Assembly (NCBI GenBank): GCA_001839685.1
Contig: MLAK01000934.1
Location: 1 to 36,703 of the forward strand
Origin: Tritrichomonas foetus
Taxonomy: Eukaryota; Parabasalia; Tritrichomonadida; Tritrichomonadidae
Length of the DNA: 36,703 nucleotides
Direction: 5' to 3'
Shown here: in pieces, positions 34,921 through 36,703 of the stretch
Numbering within the stretch: position 1 is the stretch's first letter
Layout: each line of letters begins with the position of its first letter
Made by a program: the position numbers and the translations under genes
Notes under the pieces: model-generated
What the model was told of the DNA's origin: nothing
Seen by the model: only the letters and a program-made list of their open reading frames with translations
Database searches by the model: none

Positions 34921-36466
34921 GTATCATTCAACATTTTTTTGAAGGCGCTAAATCTCATGGATGAATAGCGGTGATAATAGTTTGATATCTCGAAACAAAT
35001 ATGATCAAGAAATATTCATAAAGCATTGCAATGCTAAGATCAATTAATGTCAATTTGCATTTTAGTTGTAAAATAATGCAATTGAACATGAGTACATGAT
35101 CCCACATGAATAGCAATGAGAAGTGGAATCTTAGGCATGCTTTGAAATTAAGTTTTTCATCACGAAATCACATAATGATACATTCTGATCAGATTTGGAG
35201 ATCAATTTGATACGATTAAATAAAATATAAAAAGATTAAGAAATTTAAAAACCATTTCATAAAATCAATGATCCAAGTTCTAATAATAATTTGTGTTTTA
35301 CAATTTCATTGATTCTCGATGAGAGATGCTTATTCAAAAATAGAAGGAGTAAAGTCATACATCCCGATTAATTAGATGATCATTTCGAAGGAAATAAAAA
35401 ATCTTCTCAATGTAATAATATTATTCTGTTGAACTCTTTGTTCTTGATATTTGCTTCATAAAAGTGCAGTTTTAGAATATAGAATGATTAAAAATATATT
35501 AATTTTTAGCAAACTCTTCAAAATACTGAAGATAATTAATTGTGTACCTGATTAAAGCAAGTTGAAGAGGTTATTTTCTGGACTTTTGTAGAAATAAGAT
35601 TGATAAGGGTTTTTTTAATTCACTTGACCAACATCATTTATGTGGTTGGCAGGATGTTACAAAATGTGAATTACACAATTTTTTCAGAGCCAATTAATTT
35701 CTTAACCATTCTTTCAAAAAAATTAATGAATCTATTGAAAAATTCAATTCTGATTGTCATAAAATTTCTAGAAATTCAAAAAAAGTTTGAGTATCAATTA
35801 ATTACATTCTTGAAAATTAATATACTACAATAATCGTGGAGGAATCTTCTCCATCACATATTTGAATACCATTTCACAAAAAATTCTATGCAAAGAAAAA
35901 AATATTTGTGAGGAAATGTTTTTATTTGTGAAGCAAAAAAATAAATAAATCATCTTTGATTTCCGCTTGGGAAATTAAAAAGAATACTCTGTGATATGCG
36001 AAATAACTGTTAAAACTGAAATAGGTGAGAAAATTTTAGAGTATTCAATTTATTATCATCATCATCAAATTGAGTACTTTATATTTTTTCCTCGATTTTT
36101 TTTTCTTCTCTCAAAATTTGAATGATTTTGTGACGGTAATAATGAGAATTAATCTATGTTACCAAATGATATTTTCTTAAAAAATCATTCGATATGATGC
36201 CAACAAGTTTATGGTGAAATTTTCAGAGATGAATTGGACAATTGTTTAAAATATCAATATCTTGAGATAAAAATTTAAAATCCCTTATAATATGCATGAA
36301 TCCGACAGAATATTATATTTTAAATACAACAAAATCATCATTGTTGTTATCAACATGGTGAATCTTGGTACAAGATTTATTTCATTCTGCTTTTTCATTG
36401 CTTTGATTAGACATATTCAAAAAGTTTTTTCTCGTTTATTTGCCTTGATTTCTAAAGATAAAAAAT
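34921..36466. other. Gene-free stretch before the second transposon copy
   Basis: About 1.5 kb of AT-rich DNA. Short frames with mildly protein-like text occur, for example WMNSGDNSLISRNKYDQEIF near 34958 and LPNDIFLKNHSI with a stop near 36160, but each is under 45 codons and interrupted, so none is called. The TTG frame 35600-35833 is not convincing. Confidence 0.4.
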
Positions 36467-36703
36467 AGATGTATACAAACCAAATAGTCTTAACGTACGA
36501 AATCACTCAAATGATCCTTATCATNAGTNTTANTTAATNCCATCAGTCAAAAATCAAAACCCAAATAGCTAAAAGAATGACGAAAATTTCCCTTATCGCA
36601 AACTTCGCAAATGGCCGAATTCAAAAATATTTCGAAAATGATTCTGAAGAAGCTATTGTTTCAGTTTTCGGGTGAACAGCTTTCAGTCAATTGTTAAATC
36701 TAT
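36467..36703 (-). mobile_element. Second copy of the terminal-inverted-repeat transposon, cut by the window end
   Basis: The last 237 bp are the reverse complement of 5281-5517 with no length difference. The two differ at one readable base, apart from four ambiguous bases in this copy (36525, 36529, 36533, 36539) and one in the other (5480). The terminus AGATGTATACAAAC at 36467-36480 marks the element end against unrelated flank (TAAAAAAT just outside). The rest of the element lies beyond the window, so its target duplication cannot be tested here. Confidence 0.92.

Noticed and set aside
35600..35833. 77-codon frame near the window end
   Set aside because: Composition typical of AT-rich noncoding DNA (Ile, Asn, Leu, Phe) and no motif.
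5281..36703. The two inverted 237-bp copies as ends of one giant 31-kb element such as a Maverick
   Set aside because: The DNA between them holds ordinary cellular genes, and the copy at 5281-5517 is already accounted for as the right end of a 2-kb element with its own target duplication.

Overview
The window is AT-rich nuclear DNA from a unicellular eukaryote and fits a parabasalid (Trichomonas/Tritrichomonas type) best. All 12 intact genes read as single intronless frames. The set is typical of trichomonads: a pyrophosphate-type phosphofructokinase homologue, an NADP-type secondary alcohol dehydrogenase, a glycine-rich/Cys-rich membrane surface protein, three long coiled-coil proteins, a GSK3-like kinase, a DHHC palmitoyltransferase, an XPF-type nuclease, and remnants of Rab and Myb genes. 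Initiator-like TCATTT elements lie 7-26 nt before three start codons. Several apparent long frames begin at TTG or GTG; in a eukaryote the first good ATG is used instead, and all starts below follow that rule.

Layout. 0-3.1 kb: a large type I membrane surface protein whose stalk is about 53 copies of a Phe-Ser hexapeptide. 3.5-5.5 kb: a complete 1,999-bp DNA transposon, newly recognised here, with 14-bp perfect terminal inverted repeats and an 8-bp target duplication. It carries broken coding fragments on both strands, and a nearly identical second copy in opposite orientation begins at 36,467 and runs off the window end. 5.7-7.5 kb: two convergent small membrane proteins. 8-9.97 kb: an acidic coiled-coil protein. 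10.2-11.8 kb: a zinc-knuckle plus degenerate nucleotidyltransferase protein. 12.8-15.9 kb: a coiled-coil protein with strongly biased codons. 16.1-16.6 kb: a dead Rab GTPase gene. 16.9-18.1 kb: a phosphofructokinase homologue lacking two catalytic aspartates. 18.4-24.6 kb: a compact gene block with two divergent promoters. 24.6-30.0 kb: a gene graveyard with Myb-like, helical-repeat-like and possibly kelch-like remnants. 30.0-34.8 kb: XPF nuclease and alcohol dehydrogenase. 34.8-36.5 kb: no convincing gene.

The genes are mostly unrelated in function and there is no operon. The main points of interest are the new transposon family, two apparent pseudoenzymes (phosphofructokinase and nucleotidyltransferase), and a CGTT-containing box close to many start codons. 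Database comparison was not possible, so family calls rest on visible motifs.
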